Part shown: positions 9,173 through 19,250 of the stretch, one piece after another
Layout: each line of letters opens with the position of its first letter
Numbering within the stretch: the first letter of the stretch is position 1
NCBI GenBank assembly: GCA_028709705.1
Contig: JAQVWL010000003.1
Span: 1 to 64,000, forward strand
Source: Clostridia bacterium
GTDB lineage: Bacteria; Bacillota; Clostridia; Christensenellales; UBA1242
Length of the DNA stretch: 64,000 nt
Direction: 5' to 3'
Translations under genes and position numbers: made by a program
The notes under the pieces: model-generated
The model's database searches: none
What the model was told of the DNA's origin: nothing
The model's input: the letters and a program-made list of their open reading frames with translations, nothing else

Positions 9173-10757
9173 ATTTTGCTGTTGCAGAAAATCTTGATTC
9201 TCTTATAACATTAACCTTTATTTGTCCCGGATATTCCATTTCATCTTCAATTTTCTTTGCAATATCTTTTGCCAAAAAGTGTGCAGTTTCATCGTTTATT
9301 TCATTTGGTTTTACCAAAATTCTAACTTCCCTGCCTGCTTGAATAGCAAAAGATTTTTCCACACCTTTAAAAGAGTTTGAAATTTGTTCCAACTTTTCAA
9401 GTCTTTTAACATAATTTTCCAAGGTTTCTCGCCTTGCACCAGGTCTTGAACTTGAAATTGCATCTGCAACTTGAACCAAAACTGCTTCAACCGAACCAAA
9501 TTCAACTGCAAAATGATGCGCTTCAATGCAATGAATAACTGCTTGTGATTCTTTGTATCTTTTTGCATAGTCAACACCTATAGAAACGTGTGTTCCTTCA
9601 ACTTCGTGGTCAAGTGCTTTGCCAATATCGTGTAGCAAGCCACCTCTTTTTGCAATTTTGATATCAGCACCAATTTCTGCCGCCAACAATCCAGCCAAAA
9701 ATGAAGTTTCTAGCGAGTGTTTCAAGCAATTTTGCCCATAACTTGTTCTGTATTTCAATCTTCCAAGAATTTTTACAAGTTCGGGATGTATTCCAAAAAC
9801 GCTTGCTTCTTCAATCGCATTTTCGCCCGCTTGTTTAATGGTTTGGTCAACATCTTTGGTCACTTTTTCTACAATTTCTTCAATTCTTGTTGGATGAATT
9901 CTTCCATCTAAAATCAATTTTTCAAGCGACAATCTCGCAATTTCTCTTCTTACAGGGTCAAAGCAAGAAACAGTGATTGCCTCGGGCGTGTCGTCAACTA
10001 TCAAGTCAACACCCATTGCACTTTCAATTGCTCGAATGTTTCTTCCTTCTCTTCCAATAATTCTGCCTTTCATATCATCGTTTGGAATTGAAACAACTGA
10101 AACTGTGGTTTCTGATGTAACATCTGTTGCACATTTTTGAATTGCTAATGACACAATATTTTGTGCTTTTTTTACTGCTTCGTTCTTTGCTTTTTCTTCA
10201 ATTTCATTTACAAATTTAACTGAATCTCGCCTTGCATCTTCTGTTATTTCTTGTATCAATAATTGTTTTGCATCTTCTTGTTTCAAATTAGAAACTTTTT
10301 CCAATTCGTCAATTATTTTTAATTTTACTTCTTTTTCTTCTTCAATTTCTTTTTCTAGTTTTAGTTTCAAATTTTCTATATCAAGTTTTTGATTTTCAAT
10401 TTGTTCTGTTTTTTTGTCTAAATTTAATTCCTTTTTGTCAATAAACTCTTCTCTTTGAACTAATCTGTCTTCTGCTTTTTGAATTTCAATTCTACGGTCT
10501 TTTACTTCCTTGTCTATATCGCTTCTTAGTTGTTGAATTTCTTCTTTTGCCTCTAAAATTGCTTCTTTTTTTACAGTTTTTGCCTCGCTATATGCTTCTT
10601 CCAAAACTTTGGTAGCAGTTAATTTGTTTTTGTTAAAATTTTTTTTGTCAATAAATTTGTTTACAAAAAAACCTAAAATTCCACCGAAAATCAGAGCACC
10701 AGCAAGGAGAAAAATCGTATCAACAGTAGCAAAAGCCAATAAACTATTGATTTGCAT
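9171..10757 (-). CDS. rny: Ribonuclease Y
   Basis: N-term TM, long coiled coil, KH ([15 protein letters not shown]), HD ([18 protein letters not shown]). Confidence 0.98.
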   Translation of the reverse strand: MQINSLLAFATVDTIFLLAGALIFGGILGFFVNKFIDKKNFNKNKLTATKVLEEAYSEAKTVKKEAILEAKEEIQQLRSDIDKEVKDRRIEIQKAEDRLVQREEFIDKKELNLDKKTEQIENQKLDIENLKLKLEKEIEEEKEVKLKIIDELEKVSNLKQEDAKQLLIQEITEDARRDSVKFVNEIEEKAKNEAVKKAQNIVSLAIQKCATDVTSETTVSVVSIPNDDMKGRIIGREGRNIRAIESAMGVDLIVDDTPEAITVSCFDPVRREIARLSLEKLILDGRIHPTRIEEIVEKVTKDVDQTIKQAGENAIEEASVFGIHPELVKILGRLKYRTSYGQNCLKHSLETSFLAGLLAAEIGADIKIAKRGGLLHDIGKALDHEVEGTHVSIGVDYAKRYKESQAVIHCIEAHHFAVEFGSVEAVLVQVADAISSSRPGARRETLENYVKRLEKLEQISNSFKGVEKSFAIQAGREVRILVKPNEINDETAHFLAKDIAKKIEDEMEYPGQIKVNVIRESRFSATAK

Positions 10758-10880
10758 AAGATTTTTACCTACTTTTATAATTATTTAACTTATCAAACAA
10801 GGTTCTAGCGAACTTCATATATATTTTTTAAGATTAAAGCGGGTTTCCGCCAAATCCTTATATTTAATAAATCTATTTTT

Positions 10881-10909
10881 AGTTTAGTTTATGTTGGTTG
10901 CAATGTCAA
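10881..10909 (-). promoter_or_regulatory. Promoter for rny
   Basis: TTGACA-N17-TAAACT on minus strand. Confidence 0.6.
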
Positions 10910-10914
10910 TTATT

Positions 10915-10948
10915 TATAAAAAAAACAACTCTACCGTTAGTAGAGTTA
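10915..10948 (-). terminator. Intrinsic terminator at recO 3' end
   Basis: AACTCTAC/GTAGAGTT stem followed by GTTTTTTTTAT on minus strand; starts at the stop codon. Confidence 0.8.
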
Positions 10949-11644
10949 GATTTCTTTGCCAAATCTGTATTTAAAGTTTGTTTTTAAAAAAGACAAACAT
11001 TCTTCAATAGTATTAAGTTTTAGGGTATGCAATTTTTCATATTCTGTGTTGCTCAAAAGTCTTAAATTTGTGTGCAAAAGGTTTGAAAGTTCAAAACTAT
11101 TGATAGTTTTGCAAACATTGCAAACAATTTCGCCTGTGTTCAAAATCAAAAACTTTTTTCCTGTTAGTCTTTCTCCGCAGTTAGCACACTTTTCCACCGA
11201 TAGTTTATAACCGCTTGTTTCAAAAATTTTGACCAAGAACTTGCAAAACACAATGTTATTTTGTGTATTATCATAATTTAGTGTTTTCAAAGCATTTGCA
11301 AAATCAAAAAACAATTTTATATCTTGTTGGTAAAATTGTGAAATTGCTTTTATCACTCCAATTATGTAGCACGCTTCCAAATATTTTTCTGCATTTTGTG
11401 AAAGATTGTAAAAATTGTCTATCACTTCACAACCTTTAACAACAAAAAAATTGTTTTTTTCAATAGTTTCATATTCGCCAAAAGTAAAGAGTTCCTTTGC
11501 ATATTTTAGTTTCGCATTTGGGTTTTTAACACCCTTCAAGTTTAAATTTATAAGACCATTTTCAACACTAAATAGCGTGATTTGCTTGTCCTTTTCTTTT
11601 AAATCTTTTGAAGAAACAACAATACCTTTAAAGTTTTTTTCCAT
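10946..11644 (-). CDS. recO: DNA repair protein RecO
   Basis: GIVVSSKDLKEKDKQITLFSVENG; zinc-finger CxxC...CxxC. Confidence 0.92.
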   Translation of the reverse strand: MEKNFKGIVVSSKDLKEKDKQITLFSVENGLINLNLKGVKNPNAKLKYAKELFTFGEYETIEKNNFFVVKGCEVIDNFYNLSQNAEKYLEACYIIGVIKAISQFYQQDIKLFFDFANALKTLNYDNTQNNIVFCKFLVKIFETSGYKLSVEKCANCGERLTGKKFLILNTGEIVCNVCKTINSFELSNLLHTNLRLLSNTEYEKLHTLKLNTIEECLSFLKTNFKYRFGKEI

Positions 11645-11645
11645 A

Positions 11646-11837
11646 TCACTTTTCCAAATTTGAATTTTTTTCCAATTTTCTATGATTTATTATTTTTTCA
11701 TCTATTGTTTCGGGGGAAAAGCCCATCAAACTAAACATAAAAGCAATATAAGAAAAGTTTTTTGTTTTTTCCGCCAAATTTGCTACCAAATTAACAGTAT
11801 TCAAAGGTCGGTTTTCATTATTGTTTATTATTTCCAT
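11646..11837 (-). CDS. Small uncharacterised protein (63 aa) between era and recO
   Basis: Compact same-strand ORF ending 1 bp before recO start. Confidence 0.55.
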   Translation of the reverse strand: MEIINNNENRPLNTVNLVANLAEKTKNFSYIAFMFSLMGFSPETIDEKIINHRKLEKNSNLEK

Positions 11838-11880
11838 AACAATCTCCCCTTATATTATATGTTAATACTTAACAAAATTA

Positions 11881-12747
11881 TTATACCACAAAATTTTTGT
11901 TTTGTCGCCAATTAAGATTTACTTTTACCCAAATTTTGAGCATAACTTTTTTTTGAACCAAATTTTCAATATCTAACCGCGCTTGCGAGCCAATTTGTTT
12001 GAGCATAAGTCCGCCTTTTCCAATAATTATCGCTTTGTGACGCTCTTTTTCGCAAATAAAATCGGCATCTATTTCAAGCAAGTCATTTTTTTCGGTATAT
12101 TTTGTAATTTCAATTGCAGCACCATAAGGCAGTTCTTCGTTTAAAAGTAGCAATGCTTTTTCTCTTATAATTTCGGCAACCATAAACTTGGTGGATTGGT
12201 CTGTGTACATTTCTTCTTCAAAAAAAAGATTTTTTTCGCTTTCTTCGGGCAAAATTTTTAAAATTTCTTCCAAAATTATGTCAAGATTGGTATTTTTTAT
12301 TGAAGAAAACGGCACTATTGCAGAAATTTCTTTTATACTTGAAAGTTTTGCAATAATTTTAAAAACTTTTTCTTGATTTGAAATGTCGACCTTGCTAATA
12401 CCCACAACCAACGGCAAGTCAGTCAGTTTTTTGATATAATCAAATTCTTCACTGCCCAAATCTTTGTTGGCATCAAGAATATATAAAACAGCATCAACTG
12501 ATGAAATTGCAGACCTTACATTTTTCATCATTGATTTGTCAAGGTTGTTTTTTGTTTTGTGTATTCCCGGTGTGTCAACAAAAACAAGTTGAAAGTTTTC
12601 TTTTGTTAAAATGCCCAAAATGTTGTTTCTTGTAGTTTGTTTTTTGGGTGAAACAATAGAAACTTTTTGCCCAACAAGAGCATTGACCAGAGTGCTTTTG
12701 CCTGCATTTGTGTTTCCAATAACACCAATATATCCGCTTTTGAACAT
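11881..12747 (-). CDS. era: GTPase Era
   Basis: GNTNAGKSTLVNALVG, DTPGIHKTKNNLDKSM, KH domain at C-term. Confidence 0.97.
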   Translation of the reverse strand: MFKSGYIGVIGNTNAGKSTLVNALVGQKVSIVSPKKQTTRNNILGILTKENFQLVFVDTPGIHKTKNNLDKSMMKNVRSAISSVDAVLYILDANKDLGSEEFDYIKKLTDLPLVVGISKVDISNQEKVFKIIAKLSSIKEISAIVPFSSIKNTNLDIILEEILKILPEESEKNLFFEEEMYTDQSTKFMVAEIIREKALLLLNEELPYGAAIEITKYTEKNDLLEIDADFICEKERHKAIIIGKGGLMLKQIGSQARLDIENLVQKKVMLKIWVKVNLNWRQNKNFVV

Positions 12748-12748
12748 A

Positions 12749-13234
12749 TTAACTTCTTCTTATTTTGTTTTTGTTTAAAATATTTTCAACAAAAAAATTC
12801 ATTTCGGCTTCTTCTTCATCGCTATTGTGGTCATACCCTAGCAAATGCAAAAAACCGTGCAAACACAAAAAGCAAAGTTCCCTTTTGTAAGAATGTCCCA
12901 AATTTTTGGCCTGTTCTTTTGCCACTTGCTTGCAAACAATAATATCGCCCAAGCAAATCAAACCATCTTTGGGGTTGATTTCCTTGACAAGTGATTTATA
13001 GTCAAAATTTTGTCCTTTTTTTAGATCTAAAAAAGGAAAAGATAAAACATCTGTGGGCTTGTCAATTTTTCTGTGAGTTTTGTTAAGGTCTTGAATTTCG
13101 CTTTCAGACACAAGGGCAACATTGACTGAAAAGCCCGAAAATTTTAAGGGAGTTTCGTTTAAGGCATTGTTTAATATTTTTTTTATTTTGCTTTTATATA
13201 AACAACAATTCATATTTTGGAAATATACTTTCAT
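12749..13234 (-). CDS. ybeY: Endoribonuclease YbeY
   Basis: HGFLHLLGYDHNSDEEEAEM motif. Confidence 0.96.
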   Translation of the reverse strand: MKVYFQNMNCCLYKSKIKKILNNALNETPLKFSGFSVNVALVSESEIQDLNKTHRKIDKPTDVLSFPFLDLKKGQNFDYKSLVKEINPKDGLICLGDIIVCKQVAKEQAKNLGHSYKRELCFLCLHGFLHLLGYDHNSDEEEAEMNFFVENILNKNKIRRS

Positions 13235-13246
13235 TGTTTTCTCCTA

Positions 13247-14374
13247 TTATAATATTTTGTTTACAGTTACCAAATAGCAGATTTTTGCAGAGCCAAACTC
13301 TTCGGTAATCGTACAATTTTCATTAGTTATTATATCATTTTCTGCTACTTGTTGTAAAGCATTTTGTCGACAATTATCTATCAATGTGTTTTTGACCTTT
13401 TGAAAATCCGTTACTATTTCAATGGTTGCCAATTCGATATAAGTATAATATTTTATCCTTAATGGCAAAATTGAGTTAGAAAATTGCTTCTCTGTAATAG
13501 TTTCTTCAAAATATTGATATTTTATGTTTTCTTTGTTAGAAAAGATTGTCAAACCCATCAAACTTATTTCATAAAATTGAGTTTTTTCGCCGGTCGGCTG
13601 TGTTTTTATAACGCTATCATAGTGAATAATTCGACTTTCATACCAAACTTCCGCGGTTATAATTGCATCTGCTTTTATGTTTTGAGTGTTGCCAGAAGAG
13701 TCAACATAACTTGCCAAAACCAAAATATCGCCAATTTTTATTAAATCGCCCACTTTTTTTAATGCAGTTCCGCTTACTAACTGCAATTTTGTTATACGCC
13801 CATTAAAATTTGAAACAATATTTTCATAATTGCCAGAGAGATACTCATCATTTTCTGACTTTTCTTTTATGTTTATAATCAGCGAACTGCCCTTTTGAAT
13901 AACGCTAACCATACTGATTTTGTCAAAATTTTCTAACAATTCCAATTTCATTGTTTCGGTGTTTAATGCAGATTTTGCACAAAAAAGTTTTATATCGTTT
14001 GTGGCAAGATATTCAATTATTTGCTCTGTTTTTATTAACTCATTGCCTAAAACTTCTATTTTAAAAACAAAAAAATTTGCTACAAAACATAAAATTAGGC
14101 AAGCAAAAAAACCAATTAAAATACCAACTCTTAACAAAGTATTTTTATAAAAATTGAAAAGTCCAAGCGTTTTTGTTTTTGTTATTTTTACTTGATTTTT
14201 TTCCAAAATTTTTTGCGTTTTGTCAAAATTTTTTGGCGAAATTTTAAAAGAAGTTTGAGAATGTGAAACTCTTTTTATGTCGAAGGTATCAACTTTTTCT
14301 TTTACAAAATTGTTGAATATTTTTTCTTGGTTAAGTCCTTGTATTTCTAGTTTTATCAAAGGTTTAATTTTCAT
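13247..14374 (-). CDS. yqfD: Sporulation protein YqfD
   Basis: Single TM plus YqfD/SpoIVFA-like architecture; next to yqfC. Confidence 0.88.
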   Translation of the reverse strand: MKIKPLIKLEIQGLNQEKIFNNFVKEKVDTFDIKRVSHSQTSFKISPKNFDKTQKILEKNQVKITKTKTLGLFNFYKNTLLRVGILIGFFACLILCFVANFFVFKIEVLGNELIKTEQIIEYLATNDIKLFCAKSALNTETMKLELLENFDKISMVSVIQKGSSLIINIKEKSENDEYLSGNYENIVSNFNGRITKLQLVSGTALKKVGDLIKIGDILVLASYVDSSGNTQNIKADAIITAEVWYESRIIHYDSVIKTQPTGEKTQFYEISLMGLTIFSNKENIKYQYFEETITEKQFSNSILPLRIKYYTYIELATIEIVTDFQKVKNTLIDNCRQNALQQVAENDIITNENCTITEEFGSAKICYLVTVNKIL

Positions 14375-14640
14375 TAAAACACCTCAATTTTGTAAACTTT
14401 GCCTTGAACAATAATGGTATTTGGTGTCAATTCTTTCAAAAACATATCTTTTCCTTTGACTTCAACAATGCCCTTTTTTATTTTAAAAGAAATTTTTTCT
14501 GTTGACAAAGTCAAAAGCCCCAAATGCCCTTCAATATAAACAAAATGCCCGCTAATGTTTACAATATTATACGAATTTAAAACACTTTCCGGCAAGTTAA
14601 ATTGCTTTTTCAACTCGCCAAAATAATTGAAAATATTCAT
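14374..14640 (-). CDS. yqfC: Sporulation protein YqfC
   Basis: Length and neighbour to yqfD; beta-rich sequence HFVYIEGHLGLLTLSTEKISFKIKKG. Confidence 0.82.
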   Translation of the reverse strand: MNIFNYFGELKKQFNLPESVLNSYNIVNISGHFVYIEGHLGLLTLSTEKISFKIKKGIVEVKGKDMFLKELTPNTIIVQGKVYKIEVF

Positions 14641-14673
14641 ATATTATTTTATGCAAAAATCAACACCAATAGA

Positions 14674-14700
14674 ATAAAAAACGCCACTAAAAATAGTGGC
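14674..14700 (-). terminator. Intrinsic terminator
   Basis: GCCACTA-tttt-TAGTGGCGTTTTTTATT on minus strand. Confidence 0.75.
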
Positions 14701-14706
14701 AGGTTC

Positions 14707-15600
14707 TTATTGTTGTTTTTCTTTAACTTGATTATTATTAATTTTTTCTAACTTCTCATTTTTTAGCATTTCAAAAGTTTTTTCAACTTGTTCCAAAGTT
14801 GATTTATTATTAAATTGACCATTATCTTCCATTGAATACATTTCCAAATTGGGATTATTATACTTTACTTGATAACCTACCTTATATAACGGATTAGGTT
14901 GATTGCCGTAATCAGCACAGGTATTAAACTTTAAAAAGTATAATCTGCCATTGTCAATATAGTTATCTTCCCCAACTGGCAATTGGTTGACTACCATAAA
15001 TTCGTACTCGTGATATTGAAATCGCCCTGACTTAATTGATTCTTTATGGAAACATTTTCCAAGCCATTTTGTTCCCACATAAAAATTATATGTTGTGTTA
15101 AATGAATATCTTGGCCAAATAACATAGGTTATGTAATTTTGAGTTGATTTTATTTTTTTGTTATCTTTTTTGTCAATAAATTTCGATTCGGCACCCATAA
15201 CATTAAAATTTATTCCATTAGCATAACCGTTAAGTGCAAAGTCCATGCTAACATACAAGTGTTGCGATTCAGAAGAAGCATAATAATTTCTTTCTTTGTT
15301 GAATCCACTTGCCACTTCAATTTTTCTGCCATCAGTAAGCGTTAATGATGATTCTCTTCCAAAAAAATTTGTTTTAACACAAGGTCTAGTTCCATATATT
15401 TTGCCGAGTTTAAACTCTTCAATTTGATTAATAATTTCATCATATTCTGGAATACCAATAAACGCCTTATTTGCATCTATGTTGCAATCCAAAAATTTTT
15501 CTCTGTTTCTTGCAAACATTTTTTCTTGAATAGTTTCAACTTTTTCTTCTTTAATTTTTGTGTTATTTCTGCCAAATAGTTTTTTGATTGAAAATTTCAT
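14707..15600 (-). CDS. Uncharacterised protein (297 aa)
   Basis: Long ORF with own terminator; no family recognised. Confidence 0.7.
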   Translation of the reverse strand: MKFSIKKLFGRNNTKIKEEKVETIQEKMFARNREKFLDCNIDANKAFIGIPEYDEIINQIEEFKLGKIYGTRPCVKTNFFGRESSLTLTDGRKIEVASGFNKERNYYASSESQHLYVSMDFALNGYANGINFNVMGAESKFIDKKDNKKIKSTQNYITYVIWPRYSFNTTYNFYVGTKWLGKCFHKESIKSGRFQYHEYEFMVVNQLPVGEDNYIDNGRLYFLKFNTCADYGNQPNPLYKVGYQVKYNNPNLEMYSMEDNGQFNNKSTLEQVEKTFEMLKNEKLEKINNNQVKEKQQ

Positions 15601-15696
15601 ATTTACCTCTTGTTGTTTTGATTATAACACAAACAAAAAAATTGTCAATATGCAACTTGATTATTGACAATTTTTATTGGATAGATATCGGAAAGT

Positions 15697-16047
15697 TTAT
15701 TTTCCTTCTTTTTCTTCGGCTTCGTCCAAAAGTTTGTAGTATTCATCAAAAACACGCATTGCTGTTGGTTCGTCTATTTCCACAACTAATTGCGCTTCGC
15801 CATTGTCTTCTTCAATCACAAAAACTATTGCTTCATCATCTGCAACGCCTTCCATTTGGTCAATTGGTTTTAAGATTGCATAAAGTTTTTCTTCAAGCGG
15901 AATAATTGCAACTTGGTCAAATTTTATGCCTTTGTCGTGTTCATCGAACAATGTTATTGGCGAATCGTTTTCTTCATCAAGTAAAATATCCAAAACATCA
16001 ACGTTTTCTTCCTTAATTTCCTTTTTTATTTTTTTATCTTTTTCCAT
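15697..16047 (-). CDS. DUF1292 family protein (YrzB-like)
   Basis: Acidic; ITLFDEHDKGIKFDQVAIIPLEEKLYAIL, VFVIEEDN; adjacent to ruvX. Confidence 0.85.
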   Translation of the reverse strand: MEKDKKIKKEIKEENVDVLDILLDEENDSPITLFDEHDKGIKFDQVAIIPLEEKLYAILKPIDQMEGVADDEAIVFVIEEDNGEAQLVVEIDEPTAMRVFDEYYKLLDEAEEKEGK

Positions 16048-16050
16048 TTT

Positions 16051-16476
16051 CTACTCCTTTCTATTTAAGTAACTTTCAAGTATTATACTTGCTGACAATT
16101 TGTCAATAAGTTTTTTTCGGTCTTCTCTGCGAACATTTGCTTGAATTAAGATATCTTCCGCTTCAACAGAACTTAATCTTTCATCTTGAAAAACAACCCT
16201 AACACCAGATTGATTTGCAATTTTGGAAGCAAACAAACGAGTGATTTTTGCCCTTTCGCCTTCTGTGCCGTCCATATTAAGTGGCAGTCCAAACACAACA
16301 GTTTCGACTTGATTTTGCTTGATAAGGTTGCACAAATAATTGACATCATCAATCGTGTTTTTTGTTTTGTAAACTTCAAGTGGGCTGGCAATAATTTGCA
16401 TTAAATCAGACAAGGCAATACCAATTCGCACATCGCCATAATCTATTCCCATAATTCTTTTATATTGCATAATCAA
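16051..16476 (-). CDS. ruvX: Pre-16S rRNA nuclease / RuvX (YqgF)
   Basis: MGIDYGDVRIGIALSD, VFGLPLNMDGTEG, FQDERLSSVEAE. Confidence 0.95.
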   Translation of the reverse strand: MIMQYKRIMGIDYGDVRIGIALSDLMQIIASPLEVYKTKNTIDDVNYLCNLIKQNQVETVVFGLPLNMDGTEGERAKITRLFASKIANQSGVRVVFQDERLSSVEAEDILIQANVRREDRKKLIDKLSASIILESYLNRKE

Positions 16477-16511
16477 TATTATAATATAAAAAACTGAAAG
16501 TCAACTAAAAC

Positions 16512-16543
16512 AAAAGAACAAACCAACAAGTTTGCTCTTTTTT
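16512..16543 (-). terminator. Intrinsic terminator downstream of rpsI
   Basis: AAAGAGCAAAC...GTTTGTTCTTT imperfect stem. Confidence 0.6.
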
Positions 16544-16556
16544 GAAAATAATAAAT

Positions 16557-16982
16557 TTATCTTTTGCTGAATTGAGGTGCTTTTCTTGCTTTTTTCAAAC
16601 CGTATTTTTTTCTTTCTTTCATTCTTGCATCTCTGGTCAAAAGTCCTGCACTTTTCAACGGTGCTTTAAAAGTTTCATCAGCGTGAACCAATGCTCTTGC
16701 AATACCGTGGCAAATTGCACCCGCTTGACCTGTAAGTCCGCCACCATAAACGTTGACTTTTATGTCATATTTGTCTAATGTGTTTGTCAAAACAAGTGGT
16801 TGGCGAAGAACCAATTTAAGTGTTTCAAGTGGAAAATATTCATTGATATCAGTTTTGTTGATTTCAATTTTTCCCTTTCCGTTTGGAATTAAGAACACAC
16901 GAGCAATTGCTTTTTTTCTTCTTCCCGTCCCCAAAAATCTAATAGGTGCGGATTTTTTAACTGTTTTCTTTTCTTCTGCCAT
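16557..16982 (-). CDS. rpsI: 30S ribosomal protein S9
   Basis: [15 protein letters not shown]-term RKAPQFSKR. Confidence 0.98.
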   Translation of the reverse strand: MAEEKKTVKKSAPIRFLGTGRRKKAIARVFLIPNGKGKIEINKTDINEYFPLETLKLVLRQPLVLTNTLDKYDIKVNVYGGGLTGQAGAICHGIARALVHADETFKAPLKSAGLLTRDARMKERKKYGLKKARKAPQFSKR

Positions 16983-16983
16983 T

Positions 16984-17427
16984 TTATTCTCTTGCTCCTT
17001 TTACGGTGATTGGTTGTGGTTTTTGTGCTTGTTGGTTGTGATTTTCATCTTTGTAAGCGAACAATCTTGTGATTGCTTTTCTGCCCAAAGTGTTTTTTGG
17101 AAGCATACCTTTTACTGAAAGATTGAGTGCTTTTGGCGAATCGGTTAACATAAGTGTTTTGTAATCTACTGATTTTATTCCACCTGGGTAACCTGTGTGC
17201 CAATAATATTTTTTGTCTGTCAATTTGTTTCCTGTTAAAACCATTTTGTCTGAATTTATAACAACGACAAAATCTCCGCAATCAACATGTGGAGTGTATA
17301 TAACTTTGTTTTTTCCGCTAAGTAAATCTGCAACTGCGGTTGAAAGTCTACCAAGAGGCAAATTGCTAGCATCAATAACAAACCATTTTCTTTCCATTTC
17401 TTCTGGTTTTGCCATATAAGTTTTCAT
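16984..17427 (-). CDS. rplM: 50S ribosomal protein L13 (start corrected to 17427)
   Basis: [39 protein letters not shown]; the longer ORF start lies upstream of the SD GGAG. Confidence 0.97.
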   Translation of the reverse strand: MKTYMAKPEEMERKWFVIDASNLPLGRLSTAVADLLSGKNKVIYTPHVDCGDFVVVINSDKMVLTGNKLTDKKYYWHTGYPGGIKSVDYKTLMLTDSPKALNLSVKGMLPKNTLGRKAITRLFAYKDENHNQQAQKPQPITVKGARE

Positions 17428-17510
17428 TTTTTCTCCTTGAATTTTTTGTTGTTTCAAAACATTCTTTTTGTAAGGGGCTAAACTCACAAAAAAAGCCCTT
17501 TTGAAAGACT
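17428..17510 (-). ncRNA. Candidate L13 leader (5' UTR structure)
   Basis: AAGGGCU...AGCCCCUU stem enclosed by UCUUU/AAAGA between promoter and rplM SD. Confidence 0.4.
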
Positions 17511-17515
17511 TTTTT

Positions 17516-17544
17516 AGTATAATCACTTTGTATATATTTGTCAA
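17516..17544 (-). promoter_or_regulatory. Promoter for rplM-rpsI
   Basis: TTGACA-N17-TATACT on minus strand. Confidence 0.75.
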
Positions 17545-17556
17545 GTACTTTTTGCG

Positions 17557-19236
17557 TTAAAATGTTTTTTTAAACTTTTCTGCCCAATTTTTGAGTTCTT
17601 TTGCGTGAGCAAGTGAAACATCAGTGTTAAATTCTCCGCCTGAAAGTTTTGCAATCGAAATCAAAATATTTTGACCTTCCAATTTTTCCACTTTGGTTGA
17701 AGTTGTGTTATTTTCAGTTTGCTTTGAAACATAAAAATAATTGTCTGCCATTGCACTTACTTGTGGCAAATGCGTTATGCAAAGCACCTGATAAGTTTTT
17801 GCAAGTTTTGCAATTCGTTCTGCAATCGCCGAACCAATTTCCCCACTTATGCCAGAATCTATTTCATCAAAAACCAAAGTTCCAATGCCATAATTTTCTG
17901 TCAAAATACTTTTAAGCGCAAGCATAAATCTGCTCATTTCGCCACCAGAAATTGTTTTGATAAGCGCTTTTAAATCTTGCCCCACATTTGCAGAAAACAA
18001 AAACTCCACATTGTCAAAACCATTGTTAGAAAAAGTTGTTTGGTCTTTAAAATTTACTTTAAGTTTTGCATTTTTCATTCCCAAAAATGCAAATTCTTTG
18101 GCAATTTTGTTTTCAATTTCCAATGCTATTGATTTTCTTTTGTTTGACAATTCAAAACATTCTTTGTTCAGTTTTTGGGTCAATTCTTCAAGTTTTTTGT
18201 TTGATATTTCTATTTGTTTTTCTGCGTTAAAAAGTTTTTCTCTTTCGGCTTTTGCGTTTTCCAAAAATGTTAAAACTAGGGCAATATCGTTGCCATACTT
18301 TTTTTTCAAAATTTTGATTTTGTCAAGTCTTTCATCAAGTTTTTCAAGTTCATATTCGCTAAAATCGTTGTTGTTTTTAATATCGTTTAGCAATTCACTT
18401 ATGTCTTGCAATTCATACAAACTGCTGTTCAATCTTTCAATTATGCTTTCAAATTGGTTGTCGTATTTGGAAACGGAAGTCAAAGTTTTTATTGCATTTT
18501 TTATGTTTTCATTTGCACAATTATTGCCTGCCAAATTTGAATATGTGGTTTGCAATGCAGTGTTTATTTTTTCAAAATTTCTTATTTGATTAAGTTTGTT
18601 TTCAATCTCTTCATCTTCATTTGGCAAAAGTTTTGCGTTTTCAATCTCTTTTATTTGATAGTCTAGCAAATCAAGCATTCTTTCTCTGTTTTCAAAACTG
18701 CCACCAAGTTTGGTTAAGTTTGCTTGCACTTGCTTGTATTCTTGCAACAAAACTACAATATTTTGCTTGTTTGTTTGCAAAATTTCCGGCTTGCAACTAT
18801 CCAAAATATTGATATGATTTGCAGTTTTTAAAAGCAGTTGATTTTCGTGTTGACCATAAGTGTCTACAAGCGTTTCGGCAACTTGTTTTAGCATTGACAA
18901 AGCAACAATACTTCCATTTATGCGATATTCGTTTTTCCCGTTTGCGTCAAATATGCGAGAAAGCAACAAAATGCTGTCATTTTCAATGCCTAAATCTTTC
19001 AAAACAAGCAAAGTATTGTTCGAACAGTTATCAAAAACGCCTTCAACTTTTATAACATTTTCGCCTGTTCTTATGCTATCCTTGTTTGCTTTTTCGCCCA
19101 ACAAAAACATAATAGATTTTAAAATAATACTTTTGCCCGCACCTGTTTCACCAATCAAAACATTGAAACCACTTGAAAAGTTGATTTCCAAATTTTTGAC
19201 CAAAGCAAAGTTTTTTATTTTTAATTGTTTTATCAT
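17557..19236 (-). CDS. recN: DNA repair protein RecN
   Basis: GETGAGKSIIL, KTISGGEMSRFMLALK, VFDEIDSGISGE. Confidence 0.97.
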   Translation of the reverse strand: MIKQLKIKNFALVKNLEINFSSGFNVLIGETGAGKSIILKSIMFLLGEKANKDSIRTGENVIKVEGVFDNCSNNTLLVLKDLGIENDSILLLSRIFDANGKNEYRINGSIVALSMLKQVAETLVDTYGQHENQLLLKTANHINILDSCKPEILQTNKQNIVVLLQEYKQVQANLTKLGGSFENRERMLDLLDYQIKEIENAKLLPNEDEEIENKLNQIRNFEKINTALQTTYSNLAGNNCANENIKNAIKTLTSVSKYDNQFESIIERLNSSLYELQDISELLNDIKNNNDFSEYELEKLDERLDKIKILKKKYGNDIALVLTFLENAKAEREKLFNAEKQIEISNKKLEELTQKLNKECFELSNKRKSIALEIENKIAKEFAFLGMKNAKLKVNFKDQTTFSNNGFDNVEFLFSANVGQDLKALIKTISGGEMSRFMLALKSILTENYGIGTLVFDEIDSGISGEIGSAIAERIAKLAKTYQVLCITHLPQVSAMADNYFYVSKQTENNTTSTKVEKLEGQNILISIAKLSGGEFNTDVSLAHAKELKNWAEKFKKTF

Positions 19237-19250
19237 TTACCCACCACTTT

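Noticed and set aside
10802-10813. GTTCTAGCGAAC as a LexA operator
   Set aside because: Half-sites are in the wrong order (GTTC...GAAC rather than GAAC...GTTC); better read as a leader hairpin.
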